58,792 nucleotides of DNA, from NCBI GenBank assembly GCA_001940825.1, contig MSGT01000052.1, positions 1 through 58,792 on the forward strand, given 5' to 3'. How positions within the stretch are numbered: position 1 is the stretch's first letter; each line of letters begins with the position of its first letter. The notes beneath the pieces were generated by a model. It saw only the letters and a list, made by a program, of their open reading frames with translations, was not told the DNA's origin and ran no database searches. A program made the translations under genes and the position numbers. Positions 15,822 to 24,502 of the stretch are shown one piece after another. This DNA comes from Sphaerochaeta sp. Phil3 (GTDB taxonomy: Bacteria > Spirochaetota > Spirochaetia > Sphaerochaetales > Sphaerochaetaceae).

Positions 15822-18137
15822 TTAGGCCTTGAATCTCTTGAGGCTCAAGGCATTGAGTACGACGGACAGGCTTGAGAGACTCATGCACAGCGCAGCTATC
15901 ATTGGATCCAACGTTGGTCCTCCAAACAGTGTGAGCAGTCCCGCCGCAACTGGAATCCCAAGTGTGTTGTAGAAGAAGGCCCAGAACAGGCTGTGCTTTA
16001 TGTTTTTTATGGTAGCTCTACTAAGACGTATCGCTGTGGGAACAGAGTTTAGGTTGCTGTTCATTATGACGACATCCGCAACCTGCATTGCAGCGTCTGT
16101 TCCACAGCCCATTGCAATGCCTATGCCTGCTTTTTCAAGGGCAGGAGCGTCGTTTATGCCATCGCCCACCATTATGCTGTCCTTGTTTCTCCCTATGAAC
16201 GAGAGCTTGTCCTGAGGCATGAGCGATGCATGGAAGCCGTCAAGACCCGCCTGCTTGGCTATGGCCGCGGCGGTCTTCTGGTTGTCTCCTGTAAGCATTG
16301 TGGATTCAAGTCCAAGCTCCCTAAGCTTTGCCACGGCTTCCTTGGCTTCAGGTCTCAAGGAGTCCTCTATCATGACAAGCCCTTTGTACTGGCCGTTCAG
16401 AGCTACGTATATCTGGGCCTGCGAGTCTTCCTTTGGCATCTCTATGCCGTTGTCCTCCATGAGGGCTCTGTTGCCTGCAAGGATCACTCCTTCTGGAACG
16501 GTCGCTCTTATGCCTTTTCCAACTATCGCCTCAAAGGAGACGCCGTTGGCTAAGTCCGAATCTCCAAGCTTTTCGATCGTGCAGCTTTCGTTGCATTCGT
16601 CGTCTCCGTTTCCATTGCCGCCTTCTACGGCGTTCTTCGAGGCTTCGTCCTCGTATGCTTCCAGAATGGCCTTTGCGTAGGGGTGTTCTGATCTGCGTTC
16701 TGCAAGGGCGGCTAAGCGGAGCGTGCCAAAATCGGTATAGAAGGAGACTTTGGGCTTTCCCTGTGTCAAAGTCCCCGTTTTGTCGAACATTACGGTCTTC
16801 ATGATGGATAGCTGTTCGAGGGCCTGTGCGCTGCGGAACAGTATTCCAAGTGAGGCGGCCTTGCCGGTTGAGACCATTATTGCAATTGGCGTGGCAAGTC
16901 CAAGCGAGCATGGGCAGGCTATGACGAGCACGCTAACGGCGCACCTAAGGGCGAACGAGATGTCGCGTCCTGCAAGCAGCCATGCAACGAGGGTGACGAG
17001 CGATATCGACATTACGATTGGCACGAACACACCCGACACCTTGTCCGCAAGCCTTGCTATTGGTGCCTTGGACGCTTGGGCCTGCTTGACCATTTCTATG
17101 ATGGAGGAGAGCACTGTGTCCTTTCCAATCTTCTGCGTTTTGAATATGAATGAGCCGTTTGTGTTTATCGTGGCGCCCCAGACCTGAGAGCCTACTGTCT
17201 TGGATACAGGTAGGCTTTCGCCTGTGAGCATGCTCTCATCGACGTCGCTTGCGCCTTCCATTACGATTCCGTCTGCGGCAATCTTCTCGCCAGGGTGCAC
17301 GAGTATGAGGTCTCCCACGGCTATATCCTTGGCGTCTATCTCAACGTTCCTGCCGTCCTTGACCAGCGTTGCTTTTGCAGGTGCCAGGTTCATAAGGCTT
17401 CGTATCGAGTCGCCGGCCTTTCTCCTTGACCTGAGCTCTATGTGCTTTCCCACCATCACCAGCGTGATTATCATTGCCACGCCTTCGAAGTATAGGTGAG
17501 GGTGCTCCATTGCCATGCCCGCCATCTCCATGGCTTCCATCGTGTGGCCCATTGCTGCATGCTGGGCTGCAAGCTGGGATGTCTGGACATTGGCCGCAGT
17601 TGTCTGGATGAGGTTCACGAGGCTGTAGACGAAGCTTGCTGTCGCACCTGTGGCCACCAGACTGTCCATGTTGGGCTGCAGCTTGAACAGGTTGAAGAAC
17701 CCCTTGGTGAAGAACGTGTAGCCTGCAATCATCACCGGTATGCATAGGGCCATCTGGATCCAACCCGATGTCATTGGCACTGACGGCACCACCATGGGAC
17801 CCATGCACAATATGAAGAGCGGAACCGTGAATGCAATGCAGGTGTAGAGCCTTATGAGGTGGATCCTCTCGCTTTTCTTCTCCTGCTTGGATTCCTCGTC
17901 GCTTATGCCTCCTTGGCTGTCGTCCTGCGGTGGAAGAAGCTGGAAGCCCGCTTTCTTCACTATGCTCTGAAGTTCCTCGAAGGAAACCTTATCTTCGTCG
18001 TATACTATGGTGGCTTCCTCTGCGGCAAGGCTCACCTGGGCGCTTTCCACGCCCTCCTTTCTTGAAAGTATCCTTTCCACGGATGCACTGCACGCCGCAC
18101 AGCTCATTCCTTTGACTCTGCAAATGACTTTCTTCAT
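15822..18137 (-). CDS. copA: Copper-translocating P1B-type ATPase
   Basis: A 771-residue P-type ATPase exporting Cu(I). It has one N-terminal heavy-metal domain with [15 protein letters not shown], eight predicted helices with the translocation motif [11 protein letters not shown], the phosphorylation motif [13 protein letters not shown], the actuator TGES and the hinge [11 protein letters not shown] Met/His-rich extracytoplasmic loop ([19 protein letters not shown]) may bind copper. A short Cys-containing acidic insertion ([11 protein letters not shown]) in the nucleotide domain is unusual. It is a single gene, preceded by a promoter whose -10 box is enclosed by an inverted repeat. Confidence 0.95.
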   Translation of the reverse strand: MKKVICRVKGMSCAACSASVERILSRKEGVESAQVSLAAEEATIVYDEDKVSFEELQSIVKKAGFQLLPPQDDSQGGISDEESKQEKKSERIHLIRLYTCIAFTVPLFILCMGPMVVPSVPMTSGWIQMALCIPVMIAGYTFFTKGFFNLFKLQPNMDSLVATGATASFVYSLVNLIQTTAANVQTSQLAAQHAAMGHTMEAMEMAGMAMEHPHLYFEGVAMIITLVMVGKHIELRSRRKAGDSIRSLMNLAPAKATLVKDGRNVEIDAKDIAVGDLILVHPGEKIAADGIVMEGASDVDESMLTGESLPVSKTVGSQVWGATINTNGSFIFKTQKIGKDTVLSSIIEMVKQAQASKAPIARLADKVSGVFVPIVMSISLVTLVAWLLAGRDISFALRCAVSVLVIACPCSLGLATPIAIMVSTGKAASLGILFRSAQALEQLSIMKTVMFDKTGTLTQGKPKVSFYTDFGTLRLAALAERRSEHPYAKAILEAYEDEASKNAVEGGNGNGDDECNESCTIEKLGDSDLANGVSFEAIVGKGIRATVPEGVILAGNRALMEDNGIEMPKEDSQAQIYVALNGQYKGLVMIEDSLRPEAKEAVAKLRELGLESTMLTGDNQKTAAAIAKQAGLDGFHASLMPQDKLSFIGRNKDSIMVGDGINDAPALEKAGIGIAMGCGTDAAMQVADVVIMNSNLNSVPTAIRLSRATIKNIKHSLFWAFFYNTLGIPVAAGLLTLFGGPTLDPMIAALCMSLSSLSVVLNALSLKRFKA

Positions 18138-18139
18138 GT

Positions 18140-18173
18140 GTTAGATTATACTAACTGGCCATTTCCACGGCAA
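18140..18173 (-). promoter_or_regulatory. copA promoter with palindrome around the -10 box
   Basis: On the minus strand TTGCCG (18168-18173) and TATAAT (18145-18150) are 17 nt apart. The -10 box is enclosed by the inverted repeat GTTAG-TATAAT-CTAAC (18140-18155), and the copA ATG follows 7 nt after the -10 box with no ribosome binding site. A metal-responsive repressor could bind over the -10 box, and the mRNA would be leaderless. Confidence 0.65.
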
Positions 18174-18275
18174 GTGTTGTATTAAATTAGCAAGCTTTGT
18201 ATGATTGCTGTCGTGTGGGTTGAGCCACGATTTTGTTTGGCTGGCATCGTCGATGTCCTAGCAAAGGAGAGTTAG

Positions 18276-19109
18276 ATGGATTTCAAAAGAGTTCTTACTA
18301 TTCAAGACATTTCATGTGTAGGGCAGTGCTCGCTCACAGTTGCACTTCCAATACTCTCCGCCTGTGGGCTTGAGACGGCAATCCTCCCTTCAGCAGTTCT
18401 TTCTACGCATACTGGAGGTTTTACCGGCTATACATTCCGCGACCTCACGGACGATATACCGGCAATCGCCGCCCATTGGGAGAAGGAAGGCATTGGCTTC
18501 GATGCCGTCTACACTGGCTATCTTGGAAGTTCTAAACAGATTTCATACGTCATGGACATCATGTCATCATCTCTCATGAATGCTGGTGCATTGAAGATCG
18601 TTGACCCTGCCATGGCAGACAACGGTTCCCTCTACTACGGCTTCAACAACGCCTTCGTAAAGGAGATGAAGAAGCTGTGTTCTGTTGCAGACTTCGTCCT
18701 TCCAAACATAACGGAGGCCTGTTTTCTGACAGACTACGAGTACAAGGAAGTCTATGACGAAGCCTATATAAAGGAGCTTCTTGGCAAGCTTGCCTCGTTC
18801 TGCAAGGGCACCATCGTCCTTACAGGCGTAAGCTATGACAGCTCATCCACTGGTGTCGTCGTCTACCATGACGGCAAGATGGACTACTACCGCCATGTAA
18901 AGCTCGAGGGCGGTTGCCACGGAACAGGCGACATCTATGCGTCTGCATTCGTTGGTGCCCTTGTCAACGGCCATGATGCAGTTGCTTCTGCAAAGATTGC
19001 CGCAGACTACACCGTCAAATGCATAGAAGTCACCCAAAGCGACAAGGATCACTGGTACGGGGCCCGTTTCGAGCCGGTGCTTGGCTCCCTCATCTCCGCA
19101 GTAAGGTAA
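18276..19109 (+). CDS. Pyridoxamine/pyridoxal kinase
   Basis: A 277-residue ribokinase-like vitamin B6 kinase, phosphorylating pyridoxal, pyridoxamine or pyridoxine for the salvage of pyridoxal phosphate. It shows the PdxY/PdxK start RVLTIQDISCVGQCSLTVALP, the middle TGYLGSSKQI and DPAMADNGSLY, and the ATP/catalytic loop GGCHGTGDIYASAF with the anion-hole GTGD. An AAAGGAGAG site precedes the ATG. The stop codon abuts the first unit of the 106-bp repeat. Confidence 0.88.
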   Translation: MDFKRVLTIQDISCVGQCSLTVALPILSACGLETAILPSAVLSTHTGGFTGYTFRDLTDDIPAIAAHWEKEGIGFDAVYTGYLGSSKQISYVMDIMSSSLMNAGALKIVDPAMADNGSLYYGFNNAFVKEMKKLCSVADFVLPNITEACFLTDYEYKEVYDEAYIKELLGKLASFCKGTIVLTGVSYDSSSTGVVVYHDGKMDYYRHVKLEGGCHGTGDIYASAFVGALVNGHDAVASAKIAADYTVKCIEVTQSDKDHWYGARFEPVLGSLISAVR

Positions 19110-19334
19110 TTCTTGGTCTTTGGGTCGTCTTCTGCGTCACTGCACTCGGGCTGTGCATCACAGCACTATCCCTCGTTTGTGTCCTTGAATACGGCTCAAA
19201 TCCCTGCGAATTGCATTCTTGGTCTTTGGGTCGTCTTCTGCGTCACTGCACTCGGGCTGTGCATCACAGCACTGTCCCTCGTTTGTGTCCTTGAATACGG
19301 CTCAAATCCCTGCGAATTGCATTCTTGGTCTTTT
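19109..19334. repeat. Tandem repeat, two full 106-bp units plus a partial third
   Basis: Units at 19109-19214 and 19215-19320 are nearly identical (one clear substitution, CACTATCC versus CACTGTCC), and a third breaks off after 14 nt. Each unit contains the small hairpin GCTGTG-CAT-CACAGC. The array begins at the stop codon of the pyridoxamine kinase gene. Diverged units occur at 53241-53460. It does not encode a convincing protein. Confidence 0.9.
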
Positions 19335-19638
19335 GATTTCCACAAAAACTTGGAAAAAACTCAGTTCAGTGGAAGATTTTCCACTTCTTTTGCAAAATCT
19401 GTACAAAAGAGAAACAGGTCTTTGCATAAAACCAATGAAAGCAGCTTTTTATGCAAATAAAGTTTAATATTTGGGGGGAAATGCCGTTTTTATTACACCT
19501 TGACATGTCTCCTTGATGGAAAGGACTTGGCTCTGAAAAGCTGGTTTCTCAAACTTTTTTTCAAAAAGTGTGAATGGAAACGCAAGGATTTTTTGAATTA
19601 GTTAGATAGAAGGCAAAAACACATAAAAGGAGGTGCTT
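19335..19638. other. AT-rich gene-free region with inverted repeats
   Basis: No gene is seen. The stretch holds a GTGGAA...TTCCAC hairpin (19369-19384), an 11-bp inverted repeat TTTGCATAAAA...TTTTATGCAAA (19421-19457) and a 7-bp A/T hairpin (19553-19569). The last part supplies the AGGAGG ribosome binding site (19628-19633) of the next gene. Confidence 0.6.
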
Positions 19639-20547
19639 ATGTTTTCTTATCTAAGGTTCGAGATGGAGAATTCCTTGGGGATTCCCGTGAAGGTTGAGAT
19701 CGATCACAAGGCAGGGCTTTTGACTTATGGAATTGCGTTTGGAGGAGAGAACACAAAGGAAACCAAACGTCGCACGATGAGCAAGGGGAACTCCGACAGG
19801 TTCATACGCAGGTGGCATAAGGTGAGTTGCAATGACCTTATCAGAGATCTTGCGGCTTACCAGGAAACCCAAAAAGGGGACTATTGGCAGCTTTTCGTCA
19901 AGTACGACGATGTGGATCTTTCCATTTCAGGGCAAAGACCAGGGGCATCGCTTTTCGATTCGTTCATAGAGCCGCTGATGGAGCTTCTTGACGATACGTT
20001 TGGAATCACGCAGTTCGTGAAGGCTTCAAGGGTGGACAGGCTTGAGATAGAACTGTTCGATCCTTTTCCTGTTCCTGAAGAGCTTTCGTTCATGGAAGGT
20101 TCCGATGAATGCTCCCATGTGGAACATGTAAGCCTTTCAAGGGATGATTGGACCCTGACCTATACAAGAAGATTCCCTCAAGGTTGCTTTCACAACAGCT
20201 ATGAATGCCACTGCGAAGGTGAGATCCGTCAACTGTTGGATCAGACCTCAGACATCTTCGATGGAGGGGATTTGTTCAAGGGTCATATAAGTGAAGATGA
20301 CGACCCCATCCTTACCTTCACATTCCATTTTCACGATGGAAACCAGGCAATGGTCAACAGAAGTCTCTCAAAGGAAGGGACAGGCAGTCAGGTCTACGAC
20401 GAATTGCTTGACGTCATTGGTCGAACGATAGAGTGTACTGTCTTTGGTGGTGGCATGTTTGACCCTGATAGGAATGGCGGCGTGGACGAATCTTCTGAAA
20501 CGGCTTTCGAGGGTGAGGGGTCTACTAAGGACAGGTATTTGGGTTGA
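19639..20547 (+). CDS. Hypothetical protein, unknown family
   Basis: A 302-residue, acidic, soluble protein with no signal peptide or membrane segment. It starts at an ATG 5 nt after a perfect AGGAGG. It is rich in Asp, Phe and Gly, with a basic patch (TKETKRRTMSKGNSDRFIRRW) near residues 40-60 and a predominantly beta appearance. I do not recognise a family. It stands alone between the repeat array and a 54-residue gene in an AT-rich segment, so it may be a recent acquisition. Confidence 0.6.
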   Translation: MFSYLRFEMENSLGIPVKVEIDHKAGLLTYGIAFGGENTKETKRRTMSKGNSDRFIRRWHKVSCNDLIRDLAAYQETQKGDYWQLFVKYDDVDLSISGQRPGASLFDSFIEPLMELLDDTFGITQFVKASRVDRLEIELFDPFPVPEELSFMEGSDECSHVEHVSLSRDDWTLTYTRRFPQGCFHNSYECHCEGEIRQLLDQTSDIFDGGDLFKGHISEDDDPILTFTFHFHDGNQAMVNRSLSKEGTGSQVYDELLDVIGRTIECTVFGGGMFDPDRNGGVDESSETAFEGEGSTKDRYLG

Positions 20548-20617
20548 CAGAGAGCGGAATGCATTTGACATCGGCCTATAGGATATGATTAAACAATGTA
20601 TGCATTGGAGGTGTTGT

Positions 20618-20782
20618 GTGGAGATAACAAAGCTTCTTGAAAACGAAAAGATTACAGAAAGTGATTCTTGGAACAGAATGTTGGAGGGTCTTTCAATGTT
20701 CTCAGATGATTTCATGGAAACAGGGCGAGAACAAGGTGAATTCGAAAGAGACGAAAGCTTCTTTGCGGAGAATTGGTTGTAG
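20618..20782 (+). CDS. Small protein resembling the tail of a VapB-type antitoxin
   Basis: A 54-residue protein starting at a GTG 6 nt after a GGAGG. The C-terminal half, LSMFSDDFMETGREQGEFERDESFF, resembles the toxin-neutralising tail of VapB/AbrB-type antitoxins (FSDDFM ... REQ ... R). The DNA-binding domain expected in front is absent, as is a PIN toxin downstream. A possible promoter, TTGACA (20565-20570), 17 nt, ATTAAA, lies upstream. It is either an orphan remnant or an unrelated small protein. Confidence 0.45.
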   Translation: MEITKLLENEKITESDSWNRMLEGLSMFSDDFMETGREQGEFERDESFFAENWL

Positions 20783-21036
20783 CTGATTCCTACATGTTGC
20801 AAAAATGTTGCAGTTTGACGAGGTTGTTGTTTTTATGTTGCCAAAATAACGGTTTTGCAAACTTGTGAGCTGCCTCAAACGACTGTTGAGAAAGTTTTAT
20901 GGCAAAGGTGTCAATACTGTGGTATACTGCCTGTATCAAACTAGTGGGCGTTGGAAGATTGTGCATAGGGGCTTTGGACCAAGTCTCATAGCCGTGTACG
21001 TTGGACGACGAAGACATCATTCCTTGGAGGTATGAA
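20783..21036 (+). promoter_or_regulatory. Promoter and structured leader of the ECF S-component gene
   Basis: An extended -10 box, TGGTATACT with TATACT at 20923-20928, is followed by a leader of about 100 nt. The leader can fold a 7-bp hairpin, GGGGCTT-TGGACC-AAGTCTC (20968-20987), with flanking GTGCA and TGTAC able to close it in an alternative fold. I could not match it to a known riboswitch class. A GGAGG (21026-21030) sets the start at 21037. Confidence 0.4.
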
Positions 21037-21633
21037 ATGGAAGAAAAGAAGAACATCGGCAAGCTGCTCTTGGGTGAGTGGAACACAAAGACGATCGTCG
21101 CCGTCGCTGTTGGTGCAGCTCTGTTCGGAGTCCTCATGTGCTACGGTGGAATCCCTGTGTTCACCAATACGAGCCTTACGACTGCAATGCTTGTGCCTGT
21201 CATCGTCGGAGGTCTCTTTGGACCTCTTCCTGCCTTCGTCGCAGCGGGCGTCGGCAACGTGATCGCTGACCTTATAGGCGGTTGGGGAATGTGGTTCGAC
21301 TGGTCAATTGGAAACGCCGTGATGGCATTCTGCGTTGGACTGCTTCCAGTCTATGGTGCAAACATCAAGGAAGGCGTCTTTGAAGTGAAGCATATGGTCA
21401 TCTATGCAATATGCTGCATTCTTGGAAACGTGATTTCGTTTGGGGTCATAACTCCAATCTTCACCGTCATCTTCTATGGTGGCGACCTTGAAGTCACTTT
21501 CATCCAGGCATTCGCTGCAACACTTGGAAACTTTGCGGTGTTGGTCGTAGTTGGAATCCCTGTTCTCAAGGTTCTTGCAAACCGCTACAAGTCAAGGTCC
21601 AACCTGGCTCAGGAGCACAGCGACAACTATTGA
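21037..21633 (+). CDS. ECF transporter S component, ECF-ribofla_trS/UPF0397-like
   Basis: A 198-residue integral membrane protein with about five or six helices, resembling the UPF0397 family of substrate-capture subunits. Shared features are the N-terminal WNTKTIVAVAVGAALFGVLM, a central AGVGNVIADLIGGWGMWFDWSIGNAVMAF and a C-terminal ATLGNFAVLVVVGIP. It binds the vitamin-like substrate and docks on the A-A'-T module encoded downstream. A strong terminator separates the two, so it is expressed partly apart. The ligand cannot be read from sequence; the DUF62 array nearby points to an adenosyl, methionine or purine-related compound. Confidence 0.8.
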   Translation: MEEKKNIGKLLLGEWNTKTIVAVAVGAALFGVLMCYGGIPVFTNTSLTTAMLVPVIVGGLFGPLPAFVAAGVGNVIADLIGGWGMWFDWSIGNAVMAFCVGLLPVYGANIKEGVFEVKHMVIYAICCILGNVISFGVITPIFTVIFYGGDLEVTFIQAFAATLGNFAVLVVVGIPVLKVLANRYKSRSNLAQEHSDNY

Positions 21634-21649
21634 TGTCGTGTCGCGGATT

Positions 21650-21681
21650 GGGGCTGTTGTATGGCAACAGCCCCTTTTTTT
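21650..21681 (+). terminator. Intrinsic terminator
   Basis: GGGGCTGTTG paired with CAACAGCCCC around a 5-nt loop (10-bp perfect stem) and followed by seven T residues. A textbook rho-independent terminator between the S-component gene and the ECF ATPase gene. Confidence 0.95.
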
Positions 21682-21755
21682 GGTTTTTCGCTCTATTGCT
21701 TGGACAATTGGACGAGAAACTTTGACCCCATTTAAAACGACGATAGGAACGATCA

Positions 21756-23549
21756 ATGGCTGATACGGTAATCAGATTCAAGGACTTTGGGTTCCAGTAC
21801 AAGGTTCAGCAGAAACCTACTTTGTACGATATAAACCTGGAGATACACAAAGGGGAGAAGGTTCTGATCCTTGGAGGATCGGGCAGTGGGAAGTCCACAT
21901 TGGCCAATTGCATAAACGGACTCATCCCATTTTCATACGAAGGGACCATAACAGGGTCCGTTGAAGTCAACGGACACGAAACCAAGGGTTCTTCGATTTA
22001 TAAGCTAAGCAAGGAAGTAGGTACTGTGCTTCAGGACAGCGACGCCCAGTTCGTTGGTCTCTCCGTTGCGGAGGATATAGCCTTTGCAATGGAGAACGAG
22101 TGCATACCGCGTTCCCAAATGGTTCCAATAGTGGAGGAACATGCTGCAACCGTTGGCATGCAGGATTTCCTAAAGGCTGTGCCGTTCGACCTTTCAGGAG
22201 GTCAGAAGCAAAAGGTCGGCATTGCAGGAGTCCTTGGAAGCAATGTGGATATCCTCATATTCGACGAGCCTTTGGCCGCATTGGATCCAAGAATGGGCGA
22301 GATGGCCATAGAGCTCATAGACCAGCTTGCCCAGGACAAGGAAAGGACCATAGTCATAATAGAGCATAGACTTGAAGATGTGCTTCACAGACGCGTGGAC
22401 AGGGTCATCCTAATGTCTGAGGGACGCATAGTCGCAGACACGACGCCAGATGAGATTCTCAAAGGTACTCTTCTCCAGCAGTACGGGATACGAGAACCTC
22501 TCTATATTACCGCAATGAAGTATGCAGGTTGCAGTCTTGAAGGAAACGATGGCCTAAGCAGCATAGACAACATGGTTTTCTCTAATGAAAGCCGTGAGAA
22601 ACTCCTTCGTTTCTTTGAAAGCCAGGTGGAGTCCCATGAACCTCATCTTGGTGAGGAGCTTGTAGCGGTGAAGGATGTGTCCTTCTCATACGATGACAGC
22701 CGCAAGGTCCTTGAGGATGTCTCGTTTACGATCCACAAGGGTGAACGCATAGCCGTAGTTGGCAGAAACGGGGCTGGAAAGTCCACCGCCGCAAAGCTTA
22801 TATGCGGAATCTGCCGTCCCAACAAAGGTTCCATAACCATAGACGGCAAGGATGCCAAAGGCCTTTCCATAAAGGAGATTGGCGAGCGTGTTGGCTATGT
22901 CATGCAGAACCCCAACCAAATGATCGTGAAGGACACGATAAAGAACGAGGTCGAATATGCGCTCACGCTACGCAATATGCCAAGGGATCAGATAATAGCC
23001 CGTGCGACTGATGCCCTCAATGCATGCAGCCTCTTTCCCATGCGCAACTGGCCTGTCGATACGGTGAGCTATGGACAGAAGAAGAGGATAACCGTTGCAT
23101 CCATACTGGTGCTTCAACCTGATGTGATAATCCTTGACGAACCGTCTGCCGGACAGGACTACAGAAGCTACACTGAGATCATGAAGTTCCTTGATGTCCT
23201 CAACAAGGAGTATGGCAAGACCATAGTGTTCATAACCCATGACATGCACCTTGCTTTGGAGAACACTGACAGAGCCATAGTGTTCACCGATGGAAGGCTG
23301 CTCAAGGACGACAGGACGTTTGCCGTACTTGCGGACAACGACACCATTGAAAAGGCCAATCTCAAACAGACGTCCCTCTACAGACTCGCCCAAAGGCTTG
23401 GACTTGAGCCCGAGAGGGTCATACGCCATTTCATAGACTACGAGAACTACAGAAGCCGTGAAAAGGGGAACGCCAAAGACGAAGAGTTCGAAGGCAAAGA
23501 ACTTGAAGACGTAGAAGCTGAAGACTCAAAGGAGGGTGGACAGGCATGA
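21756..23549 (+). CDS. ECF transporter fused A-A' ATPase
   Basis: A 597-residue protein made of two ABC domains. Domain 1 has Walker A GGSGSGKST, signature LSGGQKQKVGIAG and Walker B ILIFDEP. Domain 2 has Walker A GRNGAGKST, an altered signature VSYGQKKRITVAS and Walker B VIILDEPSAGQD. This is the fused EcfA-EcfA' arrangement (YkoD-like). It energises import through the S and T subunits. The start has AGGAA 6 nt upstream. The charged Glu/Asp/Lys-rich C-terminal tail overlaps the EcfT gene by 4 nt. A weak promoter, TTGGAC-17-TTTAAA, may lie upstream. Confidence 0.93.
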   Translation: MADTVIRFKDFGFQYKVQQKPTLYDINLEIHKGEKVLILGGSGSGKSTLANCINGLIPFSYEGTITGSVEVNGHETKGSSIYKLSKEVGTVLQDSDAQFVGLSVAEDIAFAMENECIPRSQMVPIVEEHAATVGMQDFLKAVPFDLSGGQKQKVGIAGVLGSNVDILIFDEPLAALDPRMGEMAIELIDQLAQDKERTIVIIEHRLEDVLHRRVDRVILMSEGRIVADTTPDEILKGTLLQQYGIREPLYITAMKYAGCSLEGNDGLSSIDNMVFSNESREKLLRFFESQVESHEPHLGEELVAVKDVSFSYDDSRKVLEDVSFTIHKGERIAVVGRNGAGKSTAAKLICGICRPNKGSITIDGKDAKGLSIKEIGERVGYVMQNPNQMIVKDTIKNEVEYALTLRNMPRDQIIARATDALNACSLFPMRNWPVDTVSYGQKKRITVASILVLQPDVIILDEPSAGQDYRSYTEIMKFLDVLNKEYGKTIVFITHDMHLALENTDRAIVFTDGRLLKDDRTFAVLADNDTIEKANLKQTSLYRLAQRLGLEPERVIRHFIDYENYRSREKGNAKDEEFEGKELEDVEAEDSKEGGQA

Positions 23550-24466
23550 ACAACAGATTCCTGATAAACTTCACTCCAGGCAGCACGATGATGCACAAGC
23601 TTACAGGGGGAACCAAGGTCTTGCTGTTCGTCTTGTTCACCATTGCCATAATCGCCACGTTTGATGTAAGGGTCATAGCTGTGCTTTCGATCCTTCCAAT
23701 AGCCGCAATCATATCCATGAAGCCAAACTACAAACCCATAAGGTTCATGATAGGCTTCATGGTTCTTGTGGTTGGCATAATTGGCTCTCTAATGCTACTT
23801 CTCGTGTCTCCCAACGCCGGCCTTACAAACGTTGGCGGCAGCACCGTGATATGGCGCCTTGGTGAGAACTTCTTCGTCACGAAGGAGACCCTTTGGTACA
23901 TATTCGCAATGTTCGTCAAAAGGCTTGCCTCCTTCATGGTCGTCATAGCGTTCGTGCTTGCGACGACTCCAAGCGAGTTTGCATCGGGCTTGGCCTTCCT
24001 GCACGTTCCATACAAGGTGTGCACCATCGTCTCCCTTGCATACAGGACGATTCCAGACATTGCAAGACGCTATACCGACATAAAGAACAGCATGCAGATG
24101 CGCGGCGTCGAACTCTCGAAGAAGGCCTCCCTTGGAAAACGCCTCAAGGCCACTGCGGCGCTTCTGGTTCCACTTGTCGTATCGTCCTTTGGAAAGGTCG
24201 AGGTCATAGCCAACGCAATGGACCTAAGGGGGTTCGGACGGCTCAAGAAAAGGACCTGGTACTCCGAGCACGAGCTCACCAAGGCCGACAAGGTCCTAAG
24301 GAAGCTGTGCATTCTGTTCACGATTGGAATCGTGGCCTATATCGTTTGGTTCAGAGTCATAAATCCATGGCCTGTAACGTATTGGAGTCCGTTCATAGCC
24401 CGTGAGGACATCGTGAAGGTGGGTCGTTTCGAAACCCTGTCCATCCTCAAGTGGTTTGGCAAATAG
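23546..24466 (+). CDS. ECF transporter T component (EcfT)
   Basis: A 306-residue membrane coupling protein with about four or five helices near the N-terminus and the cytoplasmic coupling motifs AMDLRGFGR and, upstream, QMRGVELSKKASLGKRL, which contact the A and A' subunits through Ala-Arg-Gly-type sequences. It is translationally coupled to the ATPase gene by an ATGA overlap. The first DUF62 gene follows 37 nt after its stop, so the transporter and the adenosyl enzymes are probably one transcript. Confidence 0.92.
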   Translation: MNNRFLINFTPGSTMMHKLTGGTKVLLFVLFTIAIIATFDVRVIAVLSILPIAAIISMKPNYKPIRFMIGFMVLVVGIIGSLMLLLVSPNAGLTNVGGSTVIWRLGENFFVTKETLWYIFAMFVKRLASFMVVIAFVLATTPSEFASGLAFLHVPYKVCTIVSLAYRTIPDIARRYTDIKNSMQMRGVELSKKASLGKRLKATAALLVPLVVSSFGKVEVIANAMDLRGFGRLKKRTWYSEHELTKADKVLRKLCILFTIGIVAYIVWFRVINPWPVTYWSPFIAREDIVKVGRFETLSILKWFGK

Positions 24467-24502
24467 GCGCCACGAAATAGGCACTGCAACAAGGAGTTCG
24501 CA

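Noticed and set aside
19109-19334. Tandem repeat as a CRISPR array
   Set aside because: Units of 106 bp are directly adjacent and nearly identical along their whole length, with no variable spacers, and no cas gene is in the window.
20929-21036. Known SAM, TPP, FMN or preQ1 riboswitch before the ECF genes
   Set aside because: I looked for the conserved sequence blocks of these classes and did not find them; only a generic hairpin could be drawn.
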